From contig JAGASI010000026.1 of assembly GCA_017621845.1 (NCBI GenBank), positions 19,873-83,872 of the forward strand: a stretch of 64,000 nt of DNA, in the 5' to 3' direction. Positions 63,914-64,000 of this stretch are shown piece by piece (the first letter of the stretch is position 1; every line of letters starts with the position of its first letter). The stretch is from Muribaculaceae bacterium (GTDB taxonomy: Bacteria; Bacteroidota; Bacteroidia; Bacteroidales; Muribaculaceae). The position numbers and the translations under genes are program-made. The notes under the pieces were generated by a model that ran no database searches, was not told where the DNA came from, and was given only the letters and a program-made list of their open reading frames with translations.

Positions 63914-64000
63914 GGGGCGGTTACCTACTCTTCCACTTTCGCAGTACCATCGGCGTGGCGGGGTTTAACTTCTCTGTTCGGAATGGGTAGAGGTGGAGCC
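63914..64000 (-). rRNA. rrf: 5S ribosomal RNA (5' end outside window)
   Basis: On the minus strand the sequence contains CCCATTCCGAACAGAGAAGT and CGCCGATGGTACTGCG, the conserved 5S core, then GTAGGTAACCGCC at the 3' end, close to 63914. The first bases lie beyond the right edge. It implies a 16S-23S-5S operon to the right, transcribed leftward. Confidence 0.93.

Noticed and set aside
1..64000. tRNA genes and CRISPR arrays
   Set aside because: No cloverleaf with a T-loop consensus in the intergenic regions and no regularly spaced direct repeats were seen.

Overview
The window looks like a chromosomal segment of a gut Bacteroidales bacterium, probably Muribaculaceae-like (family-level placement is inference). 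The signs are Bacteroidetes-type promoters (TTTG, about 20 bp, TAnnTTTG), lipoproteins with DUF4493 and PCMD-type domains, a Porin_10-like protein, lack of Shine-Dalgarno sequences before most genes, and a 5S rRNA at the right edge. No mapping or database search was possible; names rest on motif recognition.

Region 1, about 1-17.6 kb, is phage-derived and damaged. A giant polyvalent protein (helicase, zincin-like motif, many unknown domains; open at the left edge) is followed by a portal-like protein. A terminase large subunit lies on the opposite strand and has lost its N-terminus. It abuts, at a junction of about 10 bp near 12,673-12,682, a tape-measure gene that has lost its own start. A tail/baseplate-like protein, a terminator and a doubly truncated tyrosine integrase follow. 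This is either a decayed composite prophage or a chimeric assembly. An RHH/YafQ-type toxin-antitoxin pair (17.7-18.2 kb) and a long palindrome (18.47 kb) mark the transition to ordinary chromosome.

Region 2, 18.7-34 kb, has a PspC-domain protein, oxyR divergent from an iron-sulfur membrane protein and a thioredoxin (a likely redox-stress unit), three consecutive DUF4493-type lipoproteins, trkA-trkH potassium uptake, a DUF2130 coiled-coil protein with a nuclease-like motif, and a secreted protein with a starch-binding-like module.

Region 3, 34-49 kb, is mainly housekeeping: ribH and an arabinose-5-phosphate isomerase-like protein; an overlapping trio (secreted protein, SGNH hydrolase, sugar O-acetyltransferase); a UDG-superfamily protein; a CaCA antiporter; a nucleotidyltransferase-tgt-lptF operon; a fused PatB-like aminotransferase/DapF; and priA.

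Region 4, 49-64 kb, carries envelope functions: an LtaS-like sulfatase-fold enzyme, a tsaC-wcaJ-clcA set, two outer-membrane beta-barrel proteins, rpmH, and a peptidoglycan-peptide recycling cluster (transglutaminase-like, NlpC/P60, L-Ala-D/L-Glu epimerase). The 3' end of an rRNA operon (5S plus terminator), transcribed leftward, closes the window. The most unusual items are the giant polyvalent protein, the phage-phage junction, the PatB-DapF fusion, the DUF4493 lipoprotein cassette, and the same-peptide-on-both-strands palindrome.
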